The notes below the pieces were generated by a model. The model ran no database searches, was not told where the DNA came from, and was given only the letters and a program-made list of their open reading frames with translations. Below are positions 24,231 through 32,632 of a stretch of 47,719 bases of DNA, piece by piece. Origin of the DNA: Saccharofermentans sp. (GTDB taxonomy: Bacteria > Bacillota > Clostridia > Saccharofermentanales > Saccharofermentanaceae); assembly GCA_024683485.1 (NCBI GenBank), contig JAIKYD010000075.1, forward strand, positions 1 through 47,719, written 5' to 3'. The translations under genes and the position numbers were made by a program. Position 1 is the stretch's first letter; every line of letters begins with the position of its first letter.

Positions 24231-25612
24231 GGTAAAACGGGTATCAGTCCTTTGTATGTGCGCCCTCCGCCGAGAAGCAGATGGACGTCTCCTCTGGACA
24301 GAAGCTTTATTGTGTCTTCGGTTATTATCTCCCCGGGCATGAGAAGAGGTATTCCTGGAGGAAATCCGTATATAAACTCTCCGGATACGCGTCCTGTACA
24401 ACGGTCGGGAGTAAGCTGTTCGCACAAAAGCCTTGATTTTGAAGCTTCTCTCAACGTCATAGCGATCTTCGGATATGGTCTGGAGATGAATGCGGATTCA
24501 GCGTACTGGCCGTCGATCACGTTATCAGTCGCGATCACGGCATCACAGAACCTTTTAATTGAATCAGGAGTATCACCAATTCCGGTCATGGCGATCAGGT
24601 GGGAAGGGAAGCGTGCTTCGCACTCTATATTGAATGTTCCTCTCAGATACTCGAAAAGCACTTCCCCCATACCTGTCAGCACAAATTTTGACCGTTCTCT
24701 TACAGGAGCCCGCCAGAGTCTGAAATTCCTGAGGCCTGTCAGATTCTGTTCTGCATATTCAATTGCCTCTTCCCAGGGCTTTAATATGGCTGATCCCTTG
24801 GAATTAAGTTTGGCAAGGCATTTGGATACCTCTCCCAAAAGTATGTATGAAGGACTGGATGTCTCGAAAATATCGATCCCTCTTCTTATTAGTGATTCAT
24901 CGATAGGGCATCCTTTGGCACGCAGCATGACTGCAGTCTGAGTAGGACATGAAAGAGTCTTATGCAGACTTTTGATAACAAGATCCCCCTTTGCATCCGG
25001 ACCGAAGAAATCCTCATCCAGACCCAGATGAGAGCCATGTGCGCAGTCGGTAATAAGGACAGCATCATATTTCCTTGTGATCCGGAATATCTCGTCCGTG
25101 TCAGACATAACACCCTCATATGTCGGAGATGTTATGACCACTGTTTTGATCGAAGGATTCCTTGCAAGTGTACGTTCAATATCTGACGGGGAGATGTGGC
25201 CCGCAAACGGAAGGCCGGCATCAAATGCAGGCATGAGGGGAACTATGGTGCTGCCGGTGAGTTCTATCGCGTTCCATACTGCGAGATGACAGTTCATTGC
25301 CGTCAGTATCTTCGCATCAGGGTTAAGTATAGAAGCACTCCAGATGGCGGCGAGGATAAGCGCGGTCGAGCCGTTGACGGACAGAAAAGCATTATCCGCC
25401 TTCCATATTGAAGCTGCACAGTCTTCCAAATCTTTCAGAAGCCCGGTGGGGGAGTGAAGATTATCAAATCCCCCGATCTCTGTGATATCACGCATAAAAG
25501 CCTGGGAAACAAAGTCCGGATTGCGTTTTCCACCCGGCATATGCATAGGAAGAGGATCAGTTCCCAAATAGAGCTTCAATGCCGCTCCAAGCCTGTCATT
25601 ATCGTATTTCAT
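24227..25612 (-). CDS. Orn/Lys/Arg decarboxylase-family PLP enzyme
   Basis: 461 residues of the fold-type I PLP family that includes lysine and arginine decarboxylases (SpeA/YaaO-like short forms). Visible: the N-terminal MHMPGGKRNPDF, PLP-binding D189 and H192 in ITDCAHGSHLG, and the Schiff-base lysine about 218 in KSLHKTLSCPTQTAV. The C-terminal domain contains GFPPGIPLLMPGE, typical of this family. It probably decarboxylates a basic amino acid to a diamine or agmatine; specificity cannot be read. The ATG at 25612 is preferred over 25618 because AGGAAGGG is about 8 nt upstream of the former and nearly touches the latter. The scfA promoter sits at its 3' end. Confidence 0.88.
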   Translation of the reverse strand: MKYDNDRLGAALKLYLGTDPLPMHMPGGKRNPDFVSQAFMRDITEIGGFDNLHSPTGLLKDLEDCAASIWKADNAFLSVNGSTALILAAIWSASILNPDAKILTAMNCHLAVWNAIELTGSTIVPLMPAFDAGLPFAGHISPSDIERTLARNPSIKTVVITSPTYEGVMSDTDEIFRITRKYDAVLITDCAHGSHLGLDEDFFGPDAKGDLVIKSLHKTLSCPTQTAVMLRAKGCPIDESLIRRGIDIFETSSPSYILLGEVSKCLAKLNSKGSAILKPWEEAIEYAEQNLTGLRNFRLWRAPVRERSKFVLTGMGEVLFEYLRGTFNIECEARFPSHLIAMTGIGDTPDSIKRFCDAVIATDNVIDGQYAESAFISRPYPKIAMTLREASKSRLLCEQLTPDRCTGRVSGEFIYGFPPGIPLLMPGEIITEDTIKLLSRGDVHLLLGGGRTYKGLIPVLP

Positions 25613-25638
25613 AGGCATGCCCTTCCTGCATTAATGAG

Positions 25639-25671
25639 AAAGGCTGCCTCTGTATTTGGAGACAGCCCTTT
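25639..25671 (-). terminator. Probable terminator after the zinc ribbon gene
   Basis: On the minus strand AAAGGGCTGTCTC pairs with GAGGCAGCCTTT (one bulge, one G-U), followed only by TTTCTC, so termination may be partial and allow read-through into the decarboxylase gene. Confidence 0.5.
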
Positions 25672-25695
25672 GCAGTTTGATTAACCGTTTAAGCC

Positions 25696-26541
25696 TTAAG
25701 GATTGATTACTGTGAAGCTGTAGCCTGATACAACATCATTGTCCTCATAGATTGTCTTCTGCATCTGAAGAGCAGTGGAGAGGAGAAGTGTATAAGGAGA
25801 AAGCTTACCCTTAAGAAGTTCAACATCGGAAGCATAGCTGATAGCCTGAGCCTCGTCGTCTGAGAGCAGCATATACTGTGAAACGAGGAAGAGGGATCTT
25901 ACGCCGACATTCATATGAACAAGCTTATTGTTTACTGTGTAAGTAGGTGTTGAACTTGTGGAAGAACTGGAAAGCCTGCTGCTGAATGAGATACCCAATG
26001 TGGAAGTGGTTCCGAGTGAGCTGGACTCTTCCTGAATAAAGAGAGGCTTGCCTTCGATACCAACCTTGCCGACTTCGTGGAAGAGAGCAATGATTATTGC
26101 GGACTCCTCATCAAGCTGAGGCATGATCGTATCCTTGATTCTTAAGAGCTGCTTGGTAACAGAAACGCTCCTGATAAGGAGACCCTTCTCGCATGCGAGA
26201 GAACCTTTGACCTCTGCAGGTGCCGTGAGCCAGGAAGTTCTGTTCTCGAGGAAATCGATGAAGTGATCGAATTCGGTCTTTCTCTTAACGATAGCTGCCT
26301 TGAGCTGCTCGTAAAGAGTATCAACGTTGTCCTTGTTTACCTCGATCATCGGCATAATGCCGGCAACTTTATCTGACTTGCCAGTTGCAGCTGCTGATAC
26401 GGCTGCTGCCTGAGGTGTTACTACTGGTGCATCATTACTTCCGCCTGCACTCTCATCTGCAGATGTGAATGTATACTTACATTTAGGGCATCTGATCGCC
26501 TGATTCGCAATGACCATTCCGCAATCGGGACATTTCTTCAT
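25696..26541 (-). CDS. Zinc ribbon protein with a degenerate HD-hydrolase-like domain
   Basis: 281 residues. The N-terminus is a zinc ribbon (C4, C7, C18, C21), followed by an Ala/Ser-rich linker to about residue 65. The rest resembles the small HD-hydrolase family of Firmicutes and their phages, whose members read TAPAS...EGGL..HS, then ALLHDLCK, then GHGEKS and AIRWH. Here the matching parts are LTAPAEVKGSLACEKGLLIR, ALFHEVGKVG (154-163), MNVGVRSLFLVSQYMLL and AISYASD. The metal ligands are thus largely lost: EHS became IRS, HD became HE, and the last His became Ala. A binding or regulatory role is more likely than hydrolysis. The ATG at 26541 follows AGGAGG by 8 nt. By-eye alignment; moderate certainty. 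Confidence 0.65.
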   Translation of the reverse strand: MKKCPDCGMVIANQAIRCPKCKYTFTSADESAGGSNDAPVVTPQAAAVSAAATGKSDKVAGIMPMIEVNKDNVDTLYEQLKAAIVKRKTEFDHFIDFLENRTSWLTAPAEVKGSLACEKGLLIRSVSVTKQLLRIKDTIMPQLDEESAIIIALFHEVGKVGIEGKPLFIQEESSSLGTTSTLGISFSSRLSSSSTSSTPTYTVNNKLVHMNVGVRSLFLVSQYMLLSDDEAQAISYASDVELLKGKLSPYTLLLSTALQMQKTIYEDNDVVSGYSFTVINP

Positions 26542-26599
26542 GTTGGTGACCTCCTGTATCACGGATGTTAAAATAAATCCGCAAAGATATTTACGATTT

Positions 26600-26628
26600 A
26601 TTTTACAACTTGATTTTTACACAATCAA
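26600..26628 (-). promoter_or_regulatory. Promoter of the zinc ribbon gene
   Basis: On the minus strand TTGATT (26623-26628), a 17-nt spacer and TAAAAT (26600-26605). Confidence 0.6.
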
Positions 26629-26703
26629 TAAGAAAACTGTCTTTTATTAAAATATTATAGTCATATTTGCATAAACCCCATTAAATTCGTAGTCTGAAAA
26701 TAA

Positions 26704-26733
26704 AAGACACTGACGAGGGGGTGTCAGTGTCTT
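26704..26733 (+). promoter_or_regulatory. 11-bp leader hairpin directly before a strong ribosome binding site
   Basis: AAGACACTGAC (26704-26714) and GTCAGTGTCTT (26723-26733) are exact inverted repeats around an 8-nt G-rich loop. AAGGAGG begins at the next base (26734). Confidence 0.65.
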
Positions 26734-26745
26734 AAGGAGGGTGTT

Positions 26746-26754
26746 ATGAAGTAA
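26746..26754 (+). other. Two-codon ORF (ATG AAG TAA) with an ideal ribosome binding site
   Basis: AAGGAGG (26734-26740) is 5 nt before ATG AAG TAA. The frame of the following gene is open upstream through this point, reading V R N N Y F E Q P Y L I before its first ATG at 26787. One extra base after AAG would join the two into M-K-VRNNYFEQPYLIM. This suggests a frameshift (real or sequencing) or a minimal upstream ORF. Confidence 0.5.
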
Positions 26755-26786
26755 GGAACAATTACTTTGAACAACCATATCTTATC

Positions 26787-27119
26787 ATGTCAAATGTTTA
26801 CTTTAAGATTCAAAAAAGGCAAAATAGTGGCAAAGGTTCGGGGAGGAGCATAATTTTGACGCTTGAGGGCAGACTTTTTGTTGCAAACAGAATGACCGAG
26901 ATAAAAGAAGTCACGACAGAGGATACGGATTCCTCCTATTCCAAGCGCCTTGAGAAAGCCCTGATCGAGTTGTGCAGACAGATGGATATCCCCGTTCCCA
27001 TGTGGATGAAGAAGAATACCAGGGAATTTGCGGCTTTCGGTCAGACGATCTTTTTCCGCGAACAGTACACGGAGAATGTCAGATTCGACAGGTTTCAGAT
27101 AAGAGTTAGAGAAAACTGA
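26787..27119 (+). CDS. Uncharacterised small Clostridia protein, start uncertain
   Basis: 110 residues from the first in-frame ATG, which has no ribosome binding site. The C-terminal half (LEKALIELCRQMDIPVPMWM, then TREFAAFGQTIFFREQY) resembles a family of about 90-residue Clostridia proteins of unknown function that end in an acidic, aromatic strand pair. The true start may be the ATG at 26746, reachable by a single-base shift. The stop TGA is 1 nt before the ATG of the next gene, so the two are probably translationally coupled. No function can be proposed. Confidence 0.6.
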   Translation: MSNVYFKIQKRQNSGKGSGRSIILTLEGRLFVANRMTEIKEVTTEDTDSSYSKRLEKALIELCRQMDIPVPMWMKKNTREFAAFGQTIFFREQYTENVRFDRFQIRVREN

Positions 27120-27120
27120 T

Positions 27121-30042
27121 ATGAATACGGGGTCATTGTCCGGGAACAGCCGGAGTATCTACTGGGACAATATCAAAGGTTTTCTGATCCTGCTGGTTGT
27201 CTTTGCCCATATCCTGTACCAGCTGCAGGGTTTATCAGGCGGGATAGATGCGACTGTGGATTATATCTATATGTTTCATATGCCCGCGTTCGTCTTCGTC
27301 TCGGGTTATTTCGGGAAAGGCAAGAAGGCCGGAAGCTTTGAGAAGATCATCAAACTGGTCTTTCTGTACTTTATATTCAACAGCATAACGTTATTTATCA
27401 AATATCCCGAAGGCTACACTTCGCTGGTTGAACCTTTATATTCATACTGGTATCTGATCGCACTGATCATATGGAGAATAACGGCTCACAGGATAGCCAG
27501 ATTCAGATTTATATATGTGGTTTTATTTGCAGCAGCCCTGGTGGCCGGATTCTTCTCCTCGATAGATAATCATTTTGCGGTAGCCAGGATAATAGGCTTT
27601 TATCCTTTTTATATGGCCGGATACCTGTTAAGCGAAGATAAGAACTCCGGACTGGTTGGACGGAAGTATTCAGAAAGATCCCTTATCGGTGTTATCACGT
27701 TGCTGTGTGCCGCTTTGCTGGCTTTCGTGTCACGTGAGCAGTTAGGCCTGTCGGGCGGTGCGCTGAAGATGGAAGCCTACCCGGAACCCAAGGATCTGCT
27801 GGGCAGAATAGCCCTGTTTGCAATAGCATTTCTTGCAATTTACACGTTAAGGTGTTTTTCGCCTGACAGAAAGATACCTCTCATTACGTTGTTCGGACGT
27901 AATTCTTTATGGATATTCCTTTTCCACAGACTGATCACGCTCTGGATAAGCGAGCGTATTGTTTTATGTCCTGAACCATGGATAATCGTCATATCTGTTC
28001 TTTCTGCTTTTGTTTTGTGCATCGCTATGGGAAATGATGCTGTTGCTGATGTTATGAACAGGTTCCTGTCTTCAGGAACTGATATATTCCTTAAGAATGA
28101 TAAAAAGATCAGTGCAGCGAAGGAGGTTTCGTTTTGTGTGGCGCTCGGACTGGTCTTTATTGCCGTATTTAATGCGGTAACTGCTCTGAAAGCGCAGTCA
28201 GCCGGCATTCCTGAATCTGCCGAAAAGGTTGAGACAGATGTTATATATCCTGTTATGACGGATCAGATGAAGAAAGAATTTGATGATTCTTTCAGGATCA
28301 CATTTGCAGGAGACCTGATATTGCTTGAGGATCAGGTAAATCTCGGATATACAGGGAACGGATACGACTTCAGTGATGTGTTTGAATATGCAAAGCCATA
28401 TATTTCTTCGGCGGATCTTGCTATTGGTGTTTTCGAAGGACCCATGGCCGGTGCGGATAAAGGGTATTCGACAGGCAATTTCCGTGACGGCAAATATTTT
28501 AGTCTCAATTTCCCTGATGAGTATGCTTCAGCGGTGAAGGATGCTGGTTTTGATCTGGTTACAACCGCTAATAACCATCTGCTGGACAAGGGGGAAGACG
28601 GGGCCTTGAGGACAATCGATGTTCTTGACAGAACCGGTCTTGATCATACAGGTTCCTATAAGAGTCCGAAGGATAAGGCAAACAACCATATCAAACTGGT
28701 TGAGACTGAAGGGATCAGAATTGCTGTGCTTTCTTATACATACGGTAGTAATTATATTTCTAACGAGGATCTTGACGGCAAGTATTCATATCTGACCTCG
28801 GTTATCTCGGGAACAGAAGGAGAACGGTTCGAGAAACTCAAGGCAAGCGTGGAGGCGGATTTCGAGGAAGCGAGAGCTCTTTCTCCAGATCTTATAATGG
28901 TCCTTCCGCATATTGGAACGCAGTTTTTGAATACCCCTGATAAAGAGCAGGAAGTCTGGTTTGAAATATTCAAGGAGAACGGAGCCGACATTATCCTTGG
29001 TGATCATCCTCATGTGGTTGAACCTGTTGTAATTGAAGAATATAAAGGAAAGACAGTTTTCACAGCATACTGTCCAGGAAATTTCGCGAATATCTTCCGC
29101 GATGAGCAGGGCGACACCAGTATGCTGATTGACATCTATATCGACCGCAATACAAAGCAGGTTGCCGGAGGTTCCATTGTGCCTCTCTATACTTATGCTC
29201 CGGTAGGCGGTAATTACCGTGCTGTTCCGGTATATGACATTATGAACGATGCTGAGCTCTGGGAACACCTTACATATGATGATCTGGCGCGTGCTGCAAA
29301 TGCACATGAGATAATAACGGATGTTGTATTCGGAAACAGTCTGGATATCTCAGCTGTGACTGAGAGATACTATCTTGATACAAGGGGTTTTATCCGGACC
29401 AAGACATCGGGGCTTATCCTGACGGATGAGATGAAGAACGGCACTCTGTACAAAGCAATGTCAGCTGCTGACAGGATATGTTTTATCGGTGACAGTGTCA
29501 CAGAGGGAACAAAGAATGGCGGATGCCCGTGGTATGAGCCGGTCGAAGAATATTTCAAAGACAAAGAAATACTGAATTACTCTAAGGGAAGCTGTACAGT
29601 TTCTTACATGCTCGAACACATTGATGAGATCCCTTCGGCAGAACTTTATGTAATAGCTCTTGGCACAAATGATGTGCGTTACCGGGATGAGAGCAAATGT
29701 GCAATGACTGCGGAAAGTTACATTGAACGGCTGGATGAATTAAAGACGAAGCTTCTTTCAAAAAATGATGGTGCGGAGTTTGTATTTATAGCGCCCTGGT
29801 ATTCCACAGACGGAGATATTTACAGCAGACTTTCTTTTGCAGACAAGACCGCAATGAATGAAGAATATTCTGCCGCGCTCGAAAAGTATTGCTCCGGAAA
29901 CTCATTTATGTACATCAATGCCAATCCGTATATCAAGCAGATCCTTAGTGTTTCACCGGACAGGGAATATCTGTTAGACCATATACATCCTAATGCTTCA
30001 AAGGGTGTGATCCTGTATTCTGAAGCAGTGTTGATGTCCTGA
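27121..30042 (+). CDS. Three-domain fusion: membrane acyltransferase, CapA domain, SGNH hydrolase
   Basis: 973 residues in one uninterrupted frame. Residues 1 to about 345 are an acyltransferase-3 type membrane domain with about ten helices (WDNIKGFLILLVVFAHIL, then FHMPAFVFVSGYFGKG); a last helix lies near 341-361. About 390-690 is a CapA/PgsA-like metallophosphatase-fold domain (FAGDLILLEDQVN, TTANNHLLDKGEDG, GDHPHVVEP). About 780-973 is an SGNH/GDSL esterase domain with nucleophile S792 in FIGDSVTEG, LGTNDVR, and D953 and H956 in LLDHIHPN. The enzyme could add or remove acyl groups on a cell-envelope polymer. OafA-SGNH fusions are known; a CapA domain between them is unusual to me. No clear ribosome binding site; coupled to the upstream stop. 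Confidence 0.85.
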   Translation: MNTGSLSGNSRSIYWDNIKGFLILLVVFAHILYQLQGLSGGIDATVDYIYMFHMPAFVFVSGYFGKGKKAGSFEKIIKLVFLYFIFNSITLFIKYPEGYTSLVEPLYSYWYLIALIIWRITAHRIARFRFIYVVLFAAALVAGFFSSIDNHFAVARIIGFYPFYMAGYLLSEDKNSGLVGRKYSERSLIGVITLLCAALLAFVSREQLGLSGGALKMEAYPEPKDLLGRIALFAIAFLAIYTLRCFSPDRKIPLITLFGRNSLWIFLFHRLITLWISERIVLCPEPWIIVISVLSAFVLCIAMGNDAVADVMNRFLSSGTDIFLKNDKKISAAKEVSFCVALGLVFIAVFNAVTALKAQSAGIPESAEKVETDVIYPVMTDQMKKEFDDSFRITFAGDLILLEDQVNLGYTGNGYDFSDVFEYAKPYISSADLAIGVFEGPMAGADKGYSTGNFRDGKYFSLNFPDEYASAVKDAGFDLVTTANNHLLDKGEDGALRTIDVLDRTGLDHTGSYKSPKDKANNHIKLVETEGIRIAVLSYTYGSNYISNEDLDGKYSYLTSVISGTEGERFEKLKASVEADFEEARALSPDLIMVLPHIGTQFLNTPDKEQEVWFEIFKENGADIILGDHPHVVEPVVIEEYKGKTVFTAYCPGNFANIFRDEQGDTSMLIDIYIDRNTKQVAGGSIVPLYTYAPVGGNYRAVPVYDIMNDAELWEHLTYDDLARAANAHEIITDVVFGNSLDISAVTERYYLDTRGFIRTKTSGLILTDEMKNGTLYKAMSAADRICFIGDSVTEGTKNGGCPWYEPVEEYFKDKEILNYSKGSCTVSYMLEHIDEIPSAELYVIALGTNDVRYRDESKCAMTAESYIERLDELKTKLLSKNDGAEFVFIAPWYSTDGDIYSRLSFADKTAMNEEYSAALEKYCSGNSFMYINANPYIKQILSVSPDREYLLDHIHPNASKGVILYSEAVLMS

Positions 30043-30068
30043 ATAATGCAAGTGTAAGAGGTCAGAAC

Positions 30069-31313
30069 GTGAGCAAACGGGTTGGTATAATCGGAGGCGG
30101 TGCCGCAGGACTGTTTACGGCCTGTATGTTAATGAAGCTTCAGGTTAACCGGGAACTTGATGTTACGATCCTCGAGAGCAATCCGGAACCCGGTAAAAAA
30201 CTGACGTTAACGGGTCACGGACGCTGTAATATCACGAACAGGAAACCTGTGTCAGAGCTTAAAAAGGGATATCATGAGGCGGAAAATTATATATATCCGG
30301 CTTTGAAAGCGTTCGGCCCGGAGGATACGGTCAGATTTTTTGAGACGGATCTGGGACTGAAGGTCAAAGAGGAAGATAATAACAGGATTTTTCCTGTTTG
30401 TGACAGTGCCATACAGGTCAGGAACACGATCGTCTCGTATATATCAGATCAGACAAATATTGTATGTAATGCAAAAGTGCTGGATATAAAGAAAACTTCC
30501 TGTTTTGAAGTTCATACTGCCAGCGGGATATATGAATTTGACTGTATTGTTCTGTCATGCGGCGGGAGCTCTTTTCCCCATACCGGTTCTGCAGGAGACT
30601 CATACAGATTTGCGCTTTCTTCAGGACACTCTGTGGTTCCGTTAAGAGCGGCTCTTGCGCCTGTAAAAACTGAAAACGGTTCGCAGAATATCACTAAGAA
30701 ACTGAGCGGTGTTTCTGTAACAGCAGGTGTAAGCGTTTATTGTGACGGCAGGAAGAACGCTTCGAATAACGGTGAGATACTCTTTGCTGATTTTGGACTT
30801 ACCGGTCCCGCCATAATGGAAATATCAAGAGAGATACCGGGGGATCTGTCCGGAATGGATGTATGGATAGAACTTGATCTTATTCCTTCATTGACTGAGG
30901 AACAGCTTGATAAGGAACTGATAAGTCTTATAGATGAACACCCGGACACAAAGATCTCAACACTTATGTCCGGATTTGTTCCTGCATCGGTTGCAGATGA
31001 GATCACATCCAAGGCTGAGGCGGCTGGACTATATGCTCAGAGTTTTACCAGAGAAAACCGCAGGAGATTGATAAAGGAAGCCAAGCATCTCAGGATAGGC
31101 ATTGACCAGGTACCTTCTTTGGACAGAGCCTATGTTACGCGTGGCGGCGTTATGCTTAAAGAGGTTGACCGCAAGACATTTCAATCAAGACTGGTTCCGG
31201 GGCTCTATATTATCGGAGAGGCATTGGATATCGACGGAATCAGCGGCGGCTATAATCTTCAGGCATGCATGAGTGAAGCGTATCTGGCAGCCGCAGATAT
31301 ATTAGGCAAATAA
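30069..31313 (+). CDS. HI0933/YhiN-family FAD-dependent oxidoreductase
   Basis: 414-residue flavoprotein. The N-terminal FAD-binding motif is GIIGGGAAGLFTACML, followed by GKKLTLTGHGRCNITNRKP, characteristic of the HI0933 family; SCGGSSFPHTGSAGDSY is a second conserved segment and GLYIIGEALDIDGISGGYNLQ the C-terminal FAD site. Biological reactions of this family are poorly known. The start is GTG with AAGAGG (30056-30061) 7 nt upstream; no ATG is better placed. It follows the fusion gene by 26 nt, so it is probably in the same operon. Confidence 0.93.
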   Translation: MSKRVGIIGGGAAGLFTACMLMKLQVNRELDVTILESNPEPGKKLTLTGHGRCNITNRKPVSELKKGYHEAENYIYPALKAFGPEDTVRFFETDLGLKVKEEDNNRIFPVCDSAIQVRNTIVSYISDQTNIVCNAKVLDIKKTSCFEVHTASGIYEFDCIVLSCGGSSFPHTGSAGDSYRFALSSGHSVVPLRAALAPVKTENGSQNITKKLSGVSVTAGVSVYCDGRKNASNNGEILFADFGLTGPAIMEISREIPGDLSGMDVWIELDLIPSLTEEQLDKELISLIDEHPDTKISTLMSGFVPASVADEITSKAEAAGLYAQSFTRENRRRLIKEAKHLRIGIDQVPSLDRAYVTRGGVMLKEVDRKTFQSRLVPGLYIIGEALDIDGISGGYNLQACMSEAYLAAADILGK

Positions 31314-31333
31314 AAAGACGGCCATAAGCCGTC
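31312..31333 (-). terminator. Terminator after divIC (shared by convergent genes)
   Basis: GACGGC (31317-31322) and GCCGTC (31328-31333) form a 6-bp GC-rich stem. On the minus strand it is followed by TTTTT (complement of 31312-31316), ending the divIC transcript; on the plus strand it follows the flavoprotein stop but lacks a T run. Confidence 0.7.
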
Positions 31334-31364
31334 CAATATGAATTCTGATAAACAGTTCCTTATA

Positions 31365-31676
31365 TCAGTTATACTTCTCGCCGGTGACTCTGAAGATGAT
31401 CTCACCCGGATAGACCATATCGAGCTGCGCTCTTGCAACACTCTCGATATAGGCATCATCTTTGCCGAATTCTTCCTGTGCTCTTATCTGCTTTAACTTA
31501 TCAGATAATGCTTCTGACTGTGCGATAAGAGACTCGTTCTCAGCCTTGAGACGCTCTTTCTGCTTGCTGATATTTGCATATCTTGTAATGCAGAGAATGC
31601 CGACCACAACAAAGCAGATGCAGATCATTGCCGTTAAGAATGATATTCCGCCTGTTTTACGTCTGACTTTGCGCAA
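31365..31676 (-). CDS. divIC: Septum formation initiator, FtsB/DivIC family
   Basis: 103 residues: a short basic cytoplasmic end (MRKVRRKTGG), one transmembrane helix (ISFLTAMICICFVVVGIL), a coiled coil (KQKERLKAENESLIAQSEAL) and the family tail ARAQLDMVYPGEIIF. Such proteins join the divisome with FtsL and DivIB/FtsQ. The start codon is TTG at 31676: GGAGG (31683-31687) is 6 nt upstream and there is no nearby ATG. It follows rqcP, as in many Firmicutes, after a 98-bp gap. Confidence 0.88.
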   Translation of the reverse strand: MRKVRRKTGGISFLTAMICICFVVVGILCITRYANISKQKERLKAENESLIAQSEALSDKLKQIRAQEEFGKDDAYIESVARAQLDMVYPGEIIFRVTGEKYN

Positions 31677-31774
31677 GGTATGCCTCCAGTGGATGATATA
31701 TTCTCATTATTACTTAACACCTGGTGCAAAACAACAACCCCGGGTTAAACTTAAAATACTTGTAATATTTGGTC

Positions 31775-32017
31775 TTATTCGAGAAGTTCGTACATTGAGG
31801 AAGCTTCTTCCTTCCTCACAGTTTCCTGGAGCGAGAGCACCTTAAACCGCACTTCTCCGCTTCCGAAAAGGATGCTCACAACATCCCCGACCTTAAGCTT
31901 TACAGATGGCTTTGCAGGCTTGCCGTTGACAGTAACTCTGCCGGCCTGGCATACATCATTTGCAACAGTCCTCCGCTTGATAACTCTGGAAAGTTTAAGG
32001 AATTTATCAAGTCTCAT
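31775..32017 (-). CDS. rqcP: RqcP-like S4-domain RNA-binding protein
   Basis: 80 residues of S4 fold: MRLDKFLKLSRVIKRRTVAN, then GRVTVNGKPAKPSVKLKVGD. In B. subtilis RqcP (YabO) binds stalled 50S subunits and helps RqcH add Ala tails in ribosome quality control. The ATG at 32017 is chosen; GTG at 32026 is an alternative. The start overlaps the end of recR by 11 nt. Position before divIC matches the yabO-divIC neighbourhood of Firmicutes. The closely related Hsp15 family is the alternative name. Confidence 0.88.
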   Translation of the reverse strand: MRLDKFLKLSRVIKRRTVANDVCQAGRVTVNGKPAKPSVKLKVGDVVSILFGSGEVRFKVLSLQETVRKEEASSMYELLE

Positions 32018-32630
32018 TCTTATCACCCGTGAGCGTGACCCTGCCGTTCAAAGCAGAAAGCAGGGTAAGATCATCTGCGTATTCGATATCTGAACCCATA
32101 GGAAGCCCCGATGCGAGACGCGAGACCTTAATGCCGGAAGGTCCAAGCATCCTTGATAAATACAGGGCAGTGGCATTTCCTTCAGCAGTCTGGTTGGTTG
32201 CAACGATAACTTCAGTGATCTCCGGGTGATCAGCCAGACGCTTGATAAGATCCGGGATCGTTGTATCGGAAATGCTCATGGCTTTCATTGGATTGAAGAC
32301 ACCATGAAGCACTTGATAAAGACCCTTATATTCGTGAGCGCGTTCAAATGTTGATACATCCCTCGGAGATTCAACAACGAGAACCGTAGTCTTGTCTCTC
32401 AGAGGATCTGAACAGATAGGGCAGGGGTCTGAATCCGTAAAGTTCTGGCAGCATGTGCAGCGCTTTGTTGACTGCCTTGCCGTTGTTATCGCAGATGTTA
32501 ATGACTCGGCTTCCTTATCGTCCATGGCAAGTATATAAAATGCCAGACGCTGCGCAGATTTGCCGCCTACTCCGGGAAGGCTGCTTAACTGTGCGATTAG
32601 ATTCTGAATTGAGGGAGAATACCTTGCCAT
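32007..32630 (-). CDS. recR: Recombination mediator RecR
   Basis: 207 residues, standard length. N-terminal helix-hairpin-helix (LSSLPGVGGKSAQRLAFYIL), a zinc finger (CTCCQNFTDSDPCPIC), then a Toprim domain (VLVVESPRDVSTFE) and the Walker-like end (LASGLPMGSDIEYAD). It works with RecF/RecO to load RecA at gaps. It starts 2 nt after the ybaB stop and overlaps rqcP. Confidence 0.97.
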   Translation of the reverse strand: MARYSPSIQNLIAQLSSLPGVGGKSAQRLAFYILAMDDKEAESLTSAITTARQSTKRCTCCQNFTDSDPCPICSDPLRDKTTVLVVESPRDVSTFERAHEYKGLYQVLHGVFNPMKAMSISDTTIPDLIKRLADHPEITEVIVATNQTAEGNATALYLSRMLGPSGIKVSRLASGLPMGSDIEYADDLTLLSALNGRVTLTGDKNET

Positions 32631-32632
32631 TA

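Noticed and set aside
24198..24941. 247-codon plus-strand frame
   Set aside because: Antisense to the decarboxylase-family gene with intact PLP motifs; it has no ribosome binding site.
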